26,203 nucleotides of DNA, taken from assembly GCA_040399325.1 (NCBI GenBank), contig JBBASJ010000031.1, forward strand, positions 1 to 26,203, read 5' to 3'. A model generated the notes under the pieces. That model searched no databases. It saw only the letters and a program-made list of their open reading frames with translations, and was not told where the DNA came from. Position numbers and translations under genes: made by a program. The DNA is from RGUW01 sp040399325 (lineage in GTDB: Bacteria; Cyanobacteriota; Cyanobacteriia; PCC-6307; Cyanobiaceae). Shown one piece after another: positions 1-7,486 of this stretch. Each line of letters begins with the position of its first letter. Position 1 is the first letter of the stretch.

Positions 1-212
1 CGACCTCCAAAACTTACAACACCGTCGGACGCATCCTCTGGGTTGTAAGCCCTGCCAGATCGCTCCGGCAGACCTATGACACTACCACAGCCCTTGATGC
101 TCGAAATATTTCGCAGCACAGCGCGACACCAGCGGTCGCAAACGCTGCGCCGTTGGCCCGCAGATGCCCAGTCGCCACAAGCATTTGACGGGATCAGCCT
201 GGGGTTGTCGTC
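1..212. other. Region upstream of invertase, no gene seen
   Basis: No convincing coding sequence is visible. The only clear structure is an 8-bp perfect inverted repeat, CTTACAAC at 13-20 and GTTGTAAG at 42-49, with a 21-bp spacer. It could be an operator or part of a hairpin from an upstream transcript. Short open frames on both strands here resemble nothing I recognise. Confidence 0.4.
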
Positions 213-242
213 GTGGCCCTCGCCCGACGCAGCCGACTCGCC

Positions 243-1688
243 ATGCCCCGACCGCTGAGCCAGGAGCCGCCACTGATCCAGCCCCGATCCAGGGAGGAGG
301 CTGTGGTCAAGGTGGCCCGTGGCCATTTCGAACGCACGCTGGTGCAGGTCAAGGGGGAGCTGGCGGGCTCAGTCGCCGCGCTGGAGCATCCGCACCGCAG
401 CGGGGCCGTGAACTACGGCGAGGTGTTTCTGCGCGACAACGTACCTGTGATGGTCTACCTGCTGCTGCAGGGGCGGCACAGGATCGTGCGCAAGTTTCTG
501 ACGGTGTGCCTGGAGCTGCAGAGCAGCACCTACCAGACCAGGGGTGTGTTCCCTACCAGCTTTATCGAAAGCGATGGCGAGCTGATCGCCGATTACGGAC
601 AACGCTCGATCGGCCGCATCACCTCGGTCGATGCCAGCCTGTGGTGGCCAGTGCTGTGCTGGCTCTACGTGAAACGCAGCAACGACCGCGCGTTTGCCGC
701 CAGCCAGGCGGTGCAGCGTGGCGTGCATCTATTGCTCGACCTGGTGCTGCATCCCAGCTTTGAAGGCACACCGGTGCTGTTCGTGCCCGATTGCGCCTTC
801 ATGATCGATCGCCCCATGGACGTCTGGGGTGCACCGCTGGAGGTGGAGGTGCTGCTCTACGGCTGCCTGCGCAGCTGCTGCCAGTTGATGGAGGTGGCCC
901 GGCAGCAGCAGCAGAGCCGTTTGCTGGACCAGCGGCTGGTGCTCACCCGTCAATGGCTGCACGACCTGCGCGCCTTTCTGCTGAAGCACTACTGGGTCAC
1001 GAGCAAGACCGTGCAGGTGCTCAGACGCAGGCCCACCGAGCAGTACGGCGAGCACCAGCATGAAAACGAATTCAACGTGCAGCCGCAGGTGATACCGGCC
1101 TGGCTGCAGGACTGGCTCAACAACCGCGGCGGCTACCTGATCGGCAACATGCGCACCGGCAGGCCCGACTTTCGCTTTTACAGCCTGGGCAATTCCTTGG
1201 CCTGTCTGTTTGGCCTGCTGTCGGCGCCGCAGCAGCGGGCCCTGTTTCGCCTGGTGCTGCACAACCGCCAGCACCTGATGGGCCAGATGCCGATGCGCAT
1301 CTGCCACCCGCCGATGGAGGGCGACGAATGGCGCGACAAAACGGGCTCAGACCCCAAGAACTGGCCCTGGAGTTACCACAACGGCGGGCACTGGCCAAGC
1401 CTGCTGTGGACGTTCGGGGCCGCTGTGCTGCTGCACGACCAGCGCCATCACGCGAGCGATGGGGTGCGCATGGCACCGGTCAGGGCGATGCTCGAGGAGT
1501 GCTACGTGAGTCAGCTCACGCAACTGCCACGGCAGCAGTGGGCTGAATACTTCGATGGTCCGACAGGCACCTGGGTGGGGCAACAGGCTCGCACCTATCA
1601 GACCTGGACGATCGTCGGCTTCCTGCTGCTGCACCATTTGCTGCGGGTCGATCCCGCCGCCGTGGCGCTGCTGGATCTGGAGAGCTGA
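243..1688 (+). CDS. GH100 alkaline/neutral invertase
   Basis: Cytoplasmic sucrose hydrolase of glycoside hydrolase family 100, releasing glucose and fructose; in cyanobacteria it takes part in breaking down the compatible solute sucrose. About 481 residues, near family length, with no signal peptide. Family blocks are visible: NYGEVFLRDNVPVMVYLL near residue 57, VFPTSFIE near 102, VDASLWWPVLCWLY with Asp130 as likely catalytic residue, DFRFYSLGNSLA in the middle, PWSYHNGGHWPSLLW, and WAEYFDGPTG...QARTYQTWTIVGFLL near the end, where Glu435 is the likely second catalytic residue (assigned by family analogy). I chose ATG 243 because it gives a typical N-terminus; an in-frame GTG at 213 would add ten residues. 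The gene converges with petD, 76 bp away. An invertase beside petBD is, from memory, a common picocyanobacterial arrangement. Confidence 0.92.
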   Translation: MPRPLSQEPPLIQPRSREEAVVKVARGHFERTLVQVKGELAGSVAALEHPHRSGAVNYGEVFLRDNVPVMVYLLLQGRHRIVRKFLTVCLELQSSTYQTRGVFPTSFIESDGELIADYGQRSIGRITSVDASLWWPVLCWLYVKRSNDRAFAASQAVQRGVHLLLDLVLHPSFEGTPVLFVPDCAFMIDRPMDVWGAPLEVEVLLYGCLRSCCQLMEVARQQQQSRLLDQRLVLTRQWLHDLRAFLLKHYWVTSKTVQVLRRRPTEQYGEHQHENEFNVQPQVIPAWLQDWLNNRGGYLIGNMRTGRPDFRFYSLGNSLACLFGLLSAPQQRALFRLVLHNRQHLMGQMPMRICHPPMEGDEWRDKTGSDPKNWPWSYHNGGHWPSLLWTFGAAVLLHDQRHHASDGVRMAPVRAMLEECYVSQLTQLPRQQWAEYFDGPTGTWVGQQARTYQTWTIVGFLLLHHLLRVDPAAVALLDLES

Positions 1689-1700
1689 ACTGCGGCAACG

Positions 1701-1732
1701 CAACCAAAAAGCCGCGGCTGGTGACCGCGGCT
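1701..1732 (-). terminator. Rho-independent terminator of petBD
   Basis: A perfect 8-bp stem (AGCCGCGG at 1710-1717, CCGCGGCT at 1725-1732) encloses a 7-nt loop. Read on the minus strand it is followed at once by a run of five T (complement of AAAAA at 1706-1710). It lies 33 bp past the petD stop, the correct orientation for ending the petB-petD transcript. On the plus strand no T-run follows, so it may stop the invertase transcript only weakly. Confidence 0.85.
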
Positions 1733-1764
1733 CGAGGAAACTCGACGGAACTCGAAAGGACCGA

Positions 1765-2247
1765 TCAGAACAGGCCCAGGGTCAGGGATTTGTCGATGGG
1801 CAGGGCGGCACCGATGCCCAGATAGATGGTGAACACCGTTCCGAACAGGAACACGGCCATGGCCACCGGACGGCGGAAGGGATTCTGGAACTTGTTGAAG
1901 CTCTCGATGAAGGGAACCAGCATCAGTCCCAGGGGAATCATGGTCTGCAGTGCGATACCCAGAAGCTTGTTGGGCACAACCCGCAGGATCTGGAACACCG
2001 GGTAGAGATACCACTCGGGCAGGATCTCGAGGGGGGTCGCAAACGGATCAGCCTTGTCGGCGAGCATGGCCGGGTCGAGGACGGCCAGACCGACGATGCA
2101 GGCAAAGGTTCCCAGGATGACCACCGGGAACATGTAGAGCAGGTCGTTGGGCCAGGCGGGCTCGCCGTAATAGTTGTGACCCATGCCCTTGGCGAGCTTG
2201 GCGCGCAGCTTGGGATCGGTGAGGTCGGGCTTCTTGAGGATGTGCAT
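1765..2247 (-). CDS. petD: Cytochrome b6-f complex subunit IV
   Basis: Subunit IV of the thylakoid cytochrome b6-f complex, which with cytochrome b6 forms the quinol-oxidation pocket in electron transfer from photosystem II to photosystem I. The protein is 160 residues, the standard length, and begins MHILKKPDLTDPKLRAKLAKG as in other cyanobacteria. The PEWY quinol-site motif is visible at residues 76-79 (LPEWYLYPVFQILR). Three membrane segments follow family spacing: around FPVVILGTFACIVGLAV, LLGIALQTMIPLGLMLVPF, and AVFLFGTVFTIYLGIGAAL. The start ATG at 2247 is unambiguous. It lies 97 bp downstream of petB on the same strand, the usual petBD operon, and ends just before an intrinsic terminator. 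Confidence 0.98.
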   Translation of the reverse strand: MHILKKPDLTDPKLRAKLAKGMGHNYYGEPAWPNDLLYMFPVVILGTFACIVGLAVLDPAMLADKADPFATPLEILPEWYLYPVFQILRVVPNKLLGIALQTMIPLGLMLVPFIESFNKFQNPFRRPVAMAVFLFGTVFTIYLGIGAALPIDKSLTLGLF

Positions 2248-2344
2248 GGCGGTGAGGCCGGTGGTGGAAGGCTAGAAGCAGAGAAGGGAAAGACGAGGCT
2301 GTCGAGGTCAGAGTTTCACAAAGAGCTGACCCAGACCCCAGGGA

Positions 2345-3025
2345 TCACAACGGACCTGAAATGCCTTGCTTACGGATCATTAGGAAGTGCATGAGCATGA
2401 ACACCGCCAGAAGCCAGGGCATCACAAAGGTATGCAGGCTGTAGAAACGGGTGAGTGTGGCCTGGCCGACACTCTCACCACCGCGCAGCAGCTCGACCAT
2501 GAAATCGCCGACGACGGGCACGGCAGCAGGAACACCCGAAACGATTTTCACTGCCCAGTAACCGACCTGATCCCAGGGGAGTGAATAACCGGTAACACCA
2601 AAGCTCACGGTGATCACGGCCATGGTCACGCCGGTGACCCAGGTGAGCTCGCGGGGACGTTTGAAGCCGCCGGTCAGATAGACGCGGAACACATGGAGGA
2701 TCAGCATCAGCACCATCATCGAGGCGCTCCAGCGGTGGATCGAACGGATCAACCAGCCGAAGCTGACGTCGGTCATCAGGTACTGGACCGAGGTGTACGC
2801 CTCAGCCACAGTGGGCTTGTAATAGAAGGTCATGGCAAACCCGGTCGCAAACTGGATCAGGAAGCAGACCAGGGTGATGCCGCCCAGGCAATAAAAAATA
2901 TTGACGTGCGGTGGCACGTACTTGGCCGAAATGTCGTCGGCGATGGCCTGAATCTCAAGACGCTCCTCAAACCAGTCGTAGACAGGATTGGAACCCCCGG
3001 GGTTCCCTGCAGGAGTGTTGGCCAT
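2345..3025 (-). CDS. petB: Cytochrome b6
   Basis: Haem-bearing membrane core of the cytochrome b6-f complex. Four bis-histidine ligands of haems bL and bH are visible in SIHRWSASMMVLMLILHVFR and FYSLHTFVMPWLLAVFMLMH. Cys46 in NIFYCLGG corresponds to the cysteine that binds haem c-n. Membrane helices follow the b6 pattern. The protein is 226 residues, a few more than the roughly 215-222 usual, because the N-terminus carries an extra Gly/Pro/Asn-rich stretch (MANTPAGNPGGSNPVYDWF) before the conserved VYDWFEERLE. It is first gene of petB-petD and divergent from ctpA. The start-to-start distance to the chosen ctpA GTG is about 50 bp, so the two promoters must be compact or overlap the coding ends. 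Confidence 0.98.
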   Translation of the reverse strand: MANTPAGNPGGSNPVYDWFEERLEIQAIADDISAKYVPPHVNIFYCLGGITLVCFLIQFATGFAMTFYYKPTVAEAYTSVQYLMTDVSFGWLIRSIHRWSASMMVLMLILHVFRVYLTGGFKRPRELTWVTGVTMAVITVSFGVTGYSLPWDQVGYWAVKIVSGVPAAVPVVGDFMVELLRGGESVGQATLTRFYSLHTFVMPWLLAVFMLMHFLMIRKQGISGPL

Positions 3026-3075
3026 GCAGCTGGGTGGAATGGTTGCGAGAGTCTACGCACTGCGTCGTTCAGGCC

Positions 3076-4344
3076 GTGAGCCTTCGCCCTTCTGCAACAC
3101 CCTGCCGCTGCTGGGAGCTGCACCGTGCCCCCGCGCTGCTGCGGGGCGCCCTGGTGCTGGCATTGGCCCTGGTGCTGCTGCTGGGCCCGGGGATGCCGCC
3201 GGCCATGGCACTCAGCGACACCCAGCAGCTGGTGGTGGAGGCCTGGCGGCTGGTCAACCAGAGCTACGTCGACCCCGATCGGTTTGAGCAGGTGCACTGG
3301 AAACGGCTGCGGCAGAAAGCCCTCGAGCGACCGATCAACCAGTCGAGCGACGCCTATGCCGCGATCGAGGCGATGCTGGCCCCCCTGGGGGATCCCTACA
3401 CACGGCTGCTGAGGCCGGCCGAATACGGCGATCTGCAGTCCAACACCCATGGCACGGTGACGGGAGTGGGCCTGCAGCTGGGGCTCCGCAGCCCCGACCA
3501 GCAGGTCGTGGTGATCGCGCCCCTCGACGGATCACCCGCGGCCGAAGCGGGCCTCAGCTCGGGCATGACAGTGCTCGCAGTCGATGGCCACCCCAGCGCC
3601 GAGCTGGGTCTCGAAGGCACCGCCAGCCGGCTGCGGGGGGCCAGCGGCAGCGAGGTACTGGTGCAACTGGGCGAGCCCGGCGGCGGCAGCCGCGAGGTGC
3701 GGCTGGAGCGCCGGCAGGTCGATCTGCGTCCGGTGCGCAGCAAACGCCTGCGCATCGGCAACCACACCCTGGGCTACGTGCGCATCACCCAGTTCGCCGA
3801 ACCGGTACCCGAGCAGGTGCGCCAGGCCCTGGAAGAACTCAGCGACAAGGGCATCGAGGGGTTGATTCTCGATCTGCGCAACAACTCGGGCGGCCTGGTC
3901 AGTGCAGGGCTGGCCGTGGCCGATCAGCTGCTGGCAGGCGAGCCGATCGTCGAGACCGCCGGCCGCGATGGCATCGGCTCGCCGGTGGTGGCAGGGCCGA
4001 TCCGTCTGTATGACGGCCCGATGCTGACCCTGGTCAATGGCGGCACCGCCAGTGCCAGCGAAATTGTGGCCGGAGCCCTGCAGGACGACGGGCGCAGTGC
4101 CCTGCTCGGCAGCCAGACCTTCGGCAAGGGGCTGATCCAGAGCCTGATCCCCCTGGGCGACGGCAGCGGCCTGGCGGTCACGGTGGCCCGCTATCTGACC
4201 CCAAGCGGCCACGACATCCAGAACCAGGGAATCCGGCCTGATGGGTTGCTCAGTGGCGAGGAACCCCTCAATCCCGGCGGCGACAACGACAGCTGGCTCG
4301 AGCAGGCCGAGCGACAGCTGGTGCAGCAGCTCGAGCACAGCTGA
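3076..4344 (+). CDS. ctpA: C-terminal processing peptidase (S41), D1 maturation type
   Basis: Serine peptidase of family S41 that, in cyanobacteria, removes the C-terminal extension of the photosystem II D1 precursor in the lumen so the manganese cluster can assemble. With the GTG start at 3076 it is 422 residues, normal for CtpA. A signal sequence is visible: hydrophobic ALLRGALVLALALVLLLGPG, then likely cleavage after AMA at residue 45. A PDZ domain follows (about residues 125-210), then the peptidase core with the Ser/Lys dyad: Ser326 in NGGTASASEI and Lys351 in GSQTFGKG, 25 residues apart as in Tsp. An upstream ATG at 2911 lies inside petB on the other strand and is rejected. The stop overlaps the next gene's ATG (TGATG), so translation is probably coupled. 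Paralogues CtpB/CtpC exist in cyanobacteria, so the exact letter is probable, not proven. Confidence 0.9.
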   Translation: MSLRPSATPCRCWELHRAPALLRGALVLALALVLLLGPGMPPAMALSDTQQLVVEAWRLVNQSYVDPDRFEQVHWKRLRQKALERPINQSSDAYAAIEAMLAPLGDPYTRLLRPAEYGDLQSNTHGTVTGVGLQLGLRSPDQQVVVIAPLDGSPAAEAGLSSGMTVLAVDGHPSAELGLEGTASRLRGASGSEVLVQLGEPGGGSREVRLERRQVDLRPVRSKRLRIGNHTLGYVRITQFAEPVPEQVRQALEELSDKGIEGLILDLRNNSGGLVSAGLAVADQLLAGEPIVETAGRDGIGSPVVAGPIRLYDGPMLTLVNGGTASASEIVAGALQDDGRSALLGSQTFGKGLIQSLIPLGDGSGLAVTVARYLTPSGHDIQNQGIRPDGLLSGEEPLNPGGDNDSWLEQAERQLVQQLEHS

Positions 4345-5612
4345 TGGCCAGCCGCACTTACCACGACCCGCTGCATGGGGCCATCCGGCTGGAGCGCGCC
4401 GAACCGGCCGAGGCCCTGGCAGTGGCGTTGATCGACACCATTCCGTTTCAGCGCTTACGCCGGATTCGGCAGCTGGGGCCTGCCTTTCTCACGTTTCACG
4501 GGGCCGAGTCGAGCCGCTTCACCCACTCGCTTGGGGTGCTGCACCTGGCGCGGCTGGCCCTGGGCCAGCTCGAGCGGCAGCAGAGCGACCTGGCCCAACA
4601 GCGGTCGCTGCTCTATGCCGCCGCCCTGCTGCACGACGTGGGCCACGGCCCCCTGAGCCACAGCGGCGAAGAGATGTATGGCCTGCACCACGAGGCCTGG
4701 TCGGCCCGCCTGATCCGCGAGCATCCCGAATTGCACGACCTGCTCGAACGCCACCAGCCGGGGCTGGCCGAGGCGGTGGCAGGGCTGCTGGAGTCGGGTC
4801 GGTGTGCGCAGGCGGCGATCGGCGCCCTGGTGAGCAGCCAGCTCGACTGCGACCGGCTCGACTATCTCTTGCGCGACAGCTACAGCACCGGCGCCAGCTA
4901 CGGCCAGCTCGACCTGCAGCGGATCCTGGCGGCCCTGACCCTGGCTCCCGATGGCGGCCTGGCAGTGCAGCCCAAGGGGTTGATGGCGGTCGAGCACTAC
5001 CTGGTCGTGCGCAACCTGATGTACCGCAGCGTTTACAACCACCGGCTCAACGTGGTGTGCAACTGGTTGCTCAACCAGACCATCGCCAGCGCGCGGCGCC
5101 TGGGACCCGGCAACGCGTTTGCCGATGGGGTGATGACCCGCTGGCTCTGGCACAGCGACAGCCTGGATCTGGAGACGTTTCTGGCCAACGACGACCTGCG
5201 CACGGGCTATCACCTGCAGCGCTGGGCCGAGGAAGGCCCCGCCGAGCTGGCCGAGCCCTGCCAGCGGCTGTTGGGGCGGCGGCTGCTGAAGGCCACCGAT
5301 GTCAGCGGCCTGCCCCGGGAGCAACGCCTGGAACTGCTGGCTCTGGCCGGCCGGCTGAGCGAGGCTGCCGGGCTGGTCAGCGAGCGCTGCTGCGGCCTGC
5401 AGCAGCGCCAGAGCCGCGGGTATCACGCCTACAAGGGTGGTCTGCGGCTCTGGGACGGCCAGCAACTGCAGGCCCTCGAGCAGCGCTCACCGCTGGTGCA
5501 GAGCCTCTGCGCACCCAGCGAGCTGGCCTGGTTGATCCATCCGGCCGAGGTGAGCACGCCGCTGCGGCTGGCCCTGCGCGAACGGCTGGAAGCCCAGGGC
5601 AGGGCTGGGTAG
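4344..5612 (+). CDS. HD-domain phosphohydrolase (SAMHD1/dGTPase-like)
   Basis: Metal-dependent phosphohydrolase of the HD superfamily; nearest recognisable relatives are SAMHD1-type and dGTPase-type deoxynucleotide triphosphohydrolases. Its substrate cannot be read from sequence. The 422-residue protein begins YHDPLHGAIRLE, typical of the group. The HD metal ligands are visible: His61 in FTHSLGVLHLARLAL, His97-Asp98 in LLHDVGHGPLSHSGEE, and an aspartate in LDCDRLDYLLRDS (Asp168/170/173). A helical C-terminal half ends near AELAWLIHPAEV. No signal peptide is seen, so it should be cytoplasmic. ATG 4344 shares its A with the ctpA stop, and minC starts 9 bp after its stop, so ctpA-HD-minC reads as one transcription unit. 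The function assignment is at superfamily level. Confidence 0.85.
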   Translation: MASRTYHDPLHGAIRLERAEPAEALAVALIDTIPFQRLRRIRQLGPAFLTFHGAESSRFTHSLGVLHLARLALGQLERQQSDLAQQRSLLYAAALLHDVGHGPLSHSGEEMYGLHHEAWSARLIREHPELHDLLERHQPGLAEAVAGLLESGRCAQAAIGALVSSQLDCDRLDYLLRDSYSTGASYGQLDLQRILAALTLAPDGGLAVQPKGLMAVEHYLVVRNLMYRSVYNHRLNVVCNWLLNQTIASARRLGPGNAFADGVMTRWLWHSDSLDLETFLANDDLRTGYHLQRWAEEGPAELAEPCQRLLGRRLLKATDVSGLPREQRLELLALAGRLSEAAGLVSERCCGLQQRQSRGYHAYKGGLRLWDGQQLQALEQRSPLVQSLCAPSELAWLIHPAEVSTPLRLALRERLEAQGRAG

Positions 5613-5621
5613 CCTGGCGCC

Positions 5622-6287
5622 ATGGCGACCGCCGAACTGGCCCTGCGTGACGGGCCGCACCAGCCACGCCCCCTGGCCCAGGTGCGGGCCCTGCTGAGCA
5701 ATGCCAGGCTGCAGCAGACCCTGCCCGAGGCCGCCAGCCTGACCCTGTGCTGCGGCCGCTGGACGATCGGCGTGCAGGAGCTGGGCGCAATCCGCGATCT
5801 GCTGGCCCGACAGGGCCTGCCGCTGCAACGGCTGCAGAGCCACCAACCGGCCACCCGGGTGGCGGCGGCCAGCCTGGCGATCACCTGGGAGTGCCCAGCC
5901 AGCGATGCAGCCCCAGCGGCAGCGGCCCATGCCGATACCGGACCACCACCGCTGCGGATCCATCAGGGCACGCTGCGCTCGGGCGATCACCTCGAGACCG
6001 AGGGCTCGCTGCTGGTGCTGGGCGATGTCAACCCGGGGGCCCAGATCGAAGCAGGCGGGCACGTGCTGGTGTGGGGCACCCTGCGGGGGGTGGCCCACGC
6101 CGGCTGCCACGGCGACCGCCAGGCCCGCATCACCGCCCTGCAGCTGCGACCGGTGCAGCTGCGCATCGCCGAGGCAGTGGCCCGGGGTCCCGAGGATCTG
6201 CCGGTCGTGGGCGTAGCCGAACAGGCCCAGCTGGTGGACGGCGCGATCGTTATCAACCCGGCCACGGCGCAATGGCCCCTGGGCTGA
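5622..6287 (+). CDS. minC: Septum site-determining protein MinC
   Basis: Inhibitor of FtsZ polymerisation that, recruited by MinD, keeps the division ring from forming at wrong positions. The protein is 221 residues. The C-terminal beta-helix domain (about residues 108-205) is recognisable in GDHLETEGSLLVLGDVNPGA and GGHVLVWGTLRGVAHAG, the classic MinC_C repeats. The N-terminal domain (about 1-90) is more diverged and is followed by an Ala-rich linker near residues 92-103 (AAPAAAAHADTG). ATG 5622 follows the HD gene by 9 bp. minD normally comes next, but here a three-gene block on the opposite strand of about 2.2 kb separates them. The minC stop and the chrA stop converge only 9 bp apart. Confidence 0.93.
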   Translation: MATAELALRDGPHQPRPLAQVRALLSNARLQQTLPEAASLTLCCGRWTIGVQELGAIRDLLARQGLPLQRLQSHQPATRVAAASLAITWECPASDAAPAAAAHADTGPPPLRIHQGTLRSGDHLETEGSLLVLGDVNPGAQIEAGGHVLVWGTLRGVAHAGCHGDRQARITALQLRPVQLRIAEAVARGPEDLPVVGVAEQAQLVDGAIVINPATAQWPLG

Positions 6288-6296
6288 AGGCCAGCC

Positions 6297-6917
6297 TCAG
6301 CGGTTGATCAGGCCAGCGGCGCCCAGCACACCCGCGATCGCCATGAACCACAGCGGCGAGATGCGGGTGCGCAGCATGAGCACACACACCACCAGCGACA
6401 CGATCACCCCGGGCACGCTGAGCTGACCGGCGCGGGTGACGTCGGCGGTGCGCACGATCTTGAGGCCGACGGCAAACAGGATGCCAAGGGTGATCGGCCC
6501 CATACCCCGCTCAAAGGCCATGCGCCAGGGCGAATGCTCAAAATGCCGCCAGCTCAGGCAGGCCATCACCATCACCAGGGTCGATGGCAGCAGGATCGCC
6601 AGCTCGGCGCCGTAGCCACTGAGCAGGGCCCAGAACGGACCCTCGGGCCAACCGGCGCCCAGCCCCAGCAGGCCGACAATCATCGAGCTGGGGCCGGGGG
6701 CGGCCTCGGCCAGGGCATAGAGGTCAGCGAACTGGCTGCTCGTCAGCCAGCAGAACTTGTCGACGCTGAGGTGGTGGTACTCGGCCAGCAGGGTGTTGCC
6801 GCCACCGAGCGAAAACAACGAGAGCGACAGAAACTGCCAGATCACCCGGGCCAGATTGCCCAGATCGCCCAGGTGCACGGCCCTGCAGGAGGCCGTGAGC
6901 AGCAGCACCGGGCTCAT
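6297..6917 (-). CDS. chrA: Chromate transporter, C-terminal-half (short-chain CHR) subunit
   Basis: Membrane protein of the CHR superfamily, which expels chromate or related oxyanions. At 206 residues it is one CHR domain and needs a partner. Family signatures are FSLGGGNTLLAEYHH near residue 36 and AEAAPGPSSMIVGLLGLGAG near residue 69, followed by hydrophobic segments around LLSGYGAELAILLPSTLVMV and VPGVIVSLVVCVLML. Its ATG overlaps the stop of the upstream CHR gene (ATGA), the usual arrangement for a two-gene transporter that together matches a long-chain ChrA. It is last in a PLD-CHR-CHR unit lying against minC. Chromate as substrate is by family only; sulfate or another oxyanion is possible. 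Confidence 0.88.
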   Translation of the reverse strand: MSPVLLLTASCRAVHLGDLGNLARVIWQFLSLSLFSLGGGNTLLAEYHHLSVDKFCWLTSSQFADLYALAEAAPGPSSMIVGLLGLGAGWPEGPFWALLSGYGAELAILLPSTLVMVMACLSWRHFEHSPWRMAFERGMGPITLGILFAVGLKIVRTADVTRAGQLSVPGVIVSLVVCVLMLRTRISPLWFMAIAGVLGAAGLINR

Positions 6918-7486
6918 GGCTCCACCGGGCGACGCGGCCAGTACCAGGCCATGGCGATCGGACCGCTGACCAGCACCACGGGCACCAGTCGCAGGTGGCC
7001 GAAGGCCAGGGCCACAAACACCAGGGCCGCCAGCCCCAGTGCCACAGGATCCTTGCGGTACTCGCCCAGGATCTTGAAACCCATCGAGAGGGCCATGCCG
7101 GCGGCGGCGGCCACCACGCCGGCCAACACCCGATCAACCGCCGGCAGGGTGTGCACGCTGAAGTAAAGGAGGCCCAGGGCCATCAGCAGGGTGAAGGGCA
7201 CCAGCAACATTCCGGCCAGGGCCGCCAGGGCACCAGGCAGGCCCCGGAAGTTGGCACCGATATACACGGCCATGTTGATCTGGTTGGGGCCTGGAAACAG
7301 CCGCGCCACGGTGAGGCCGGTCAGAAATTCCTCATCGCTCATCCAGCGTTTCTGTTCGACGACGATCCGCTGGCTCCAGGCTGAAAGGCCGCCGCCAAAG
7401 GCCGACAGCGCCACCTGCAACATGCCCACAAACAGCTGGCGCAGGTCTGGTGCCGGGGCCAGCGGCGCAGGCGCAGGCTCAGTCAT
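6914..7486 (-). CDS. chrA: Chromate transporter, N-terminal-half (short-chain CHR) subunit
   Basis: Partner half of the short-chain chromate transporter pair, 190 residues from ATG 7486 (MTEPAPAPLAPAPDLRQLF). The CHR motifs FGGGLSAWSQRIVVEQKRW near residue 30 and ARLFPGPNQINMAVYIG near residue 60 are plain, and several hydrophobic helices follow (LAALAGMLLVPFTLLMALGL, VVAAAAGMALSMGFKIL). A longer reading upstream would sit on the 3' end of the PLD gene and is rejected. The start overlaps the PLD stop by 8 bp (ATGACTGA) and the stop overlaps the next CHR gene by 4 bp, so the three genes are almost certainly co-transcribed and coupled. The two halves probably form a heterodimer in the cytoplasmic membrane. 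Confidence 0.9.
   Translation of the reverse strand: MTEPAPAPLAPAPDLRQLFVGMLQVALSAFGGGLSAWSQRIVVEQKRWMSDEEFLTGLTVARLFPGPNQINMAVYIGANFRGLPGALAALAGMLLVPFTLLMALGLLYFSVHTLPAVDRVLAGVVAAAAGMALSMGFKILGEYRKDPVALGLAALVFVALAFGHLRLVPVVLVSGPIAMAWYWPRRPVEP

Noticed and set aside
2911..3075. ATG 2911 as ctpA start
   Set aside because: It lies inside petB on the opposite strand, and the signal peptide and family length fit the GTG at 3076.
4241..5650. Plus-strand open frame of 469 codons overlapping the HD gene
   Set aside because: Arg/Ala/Pro-rich shadow frame; the overlapping HD protein has all conserved metal ligands.
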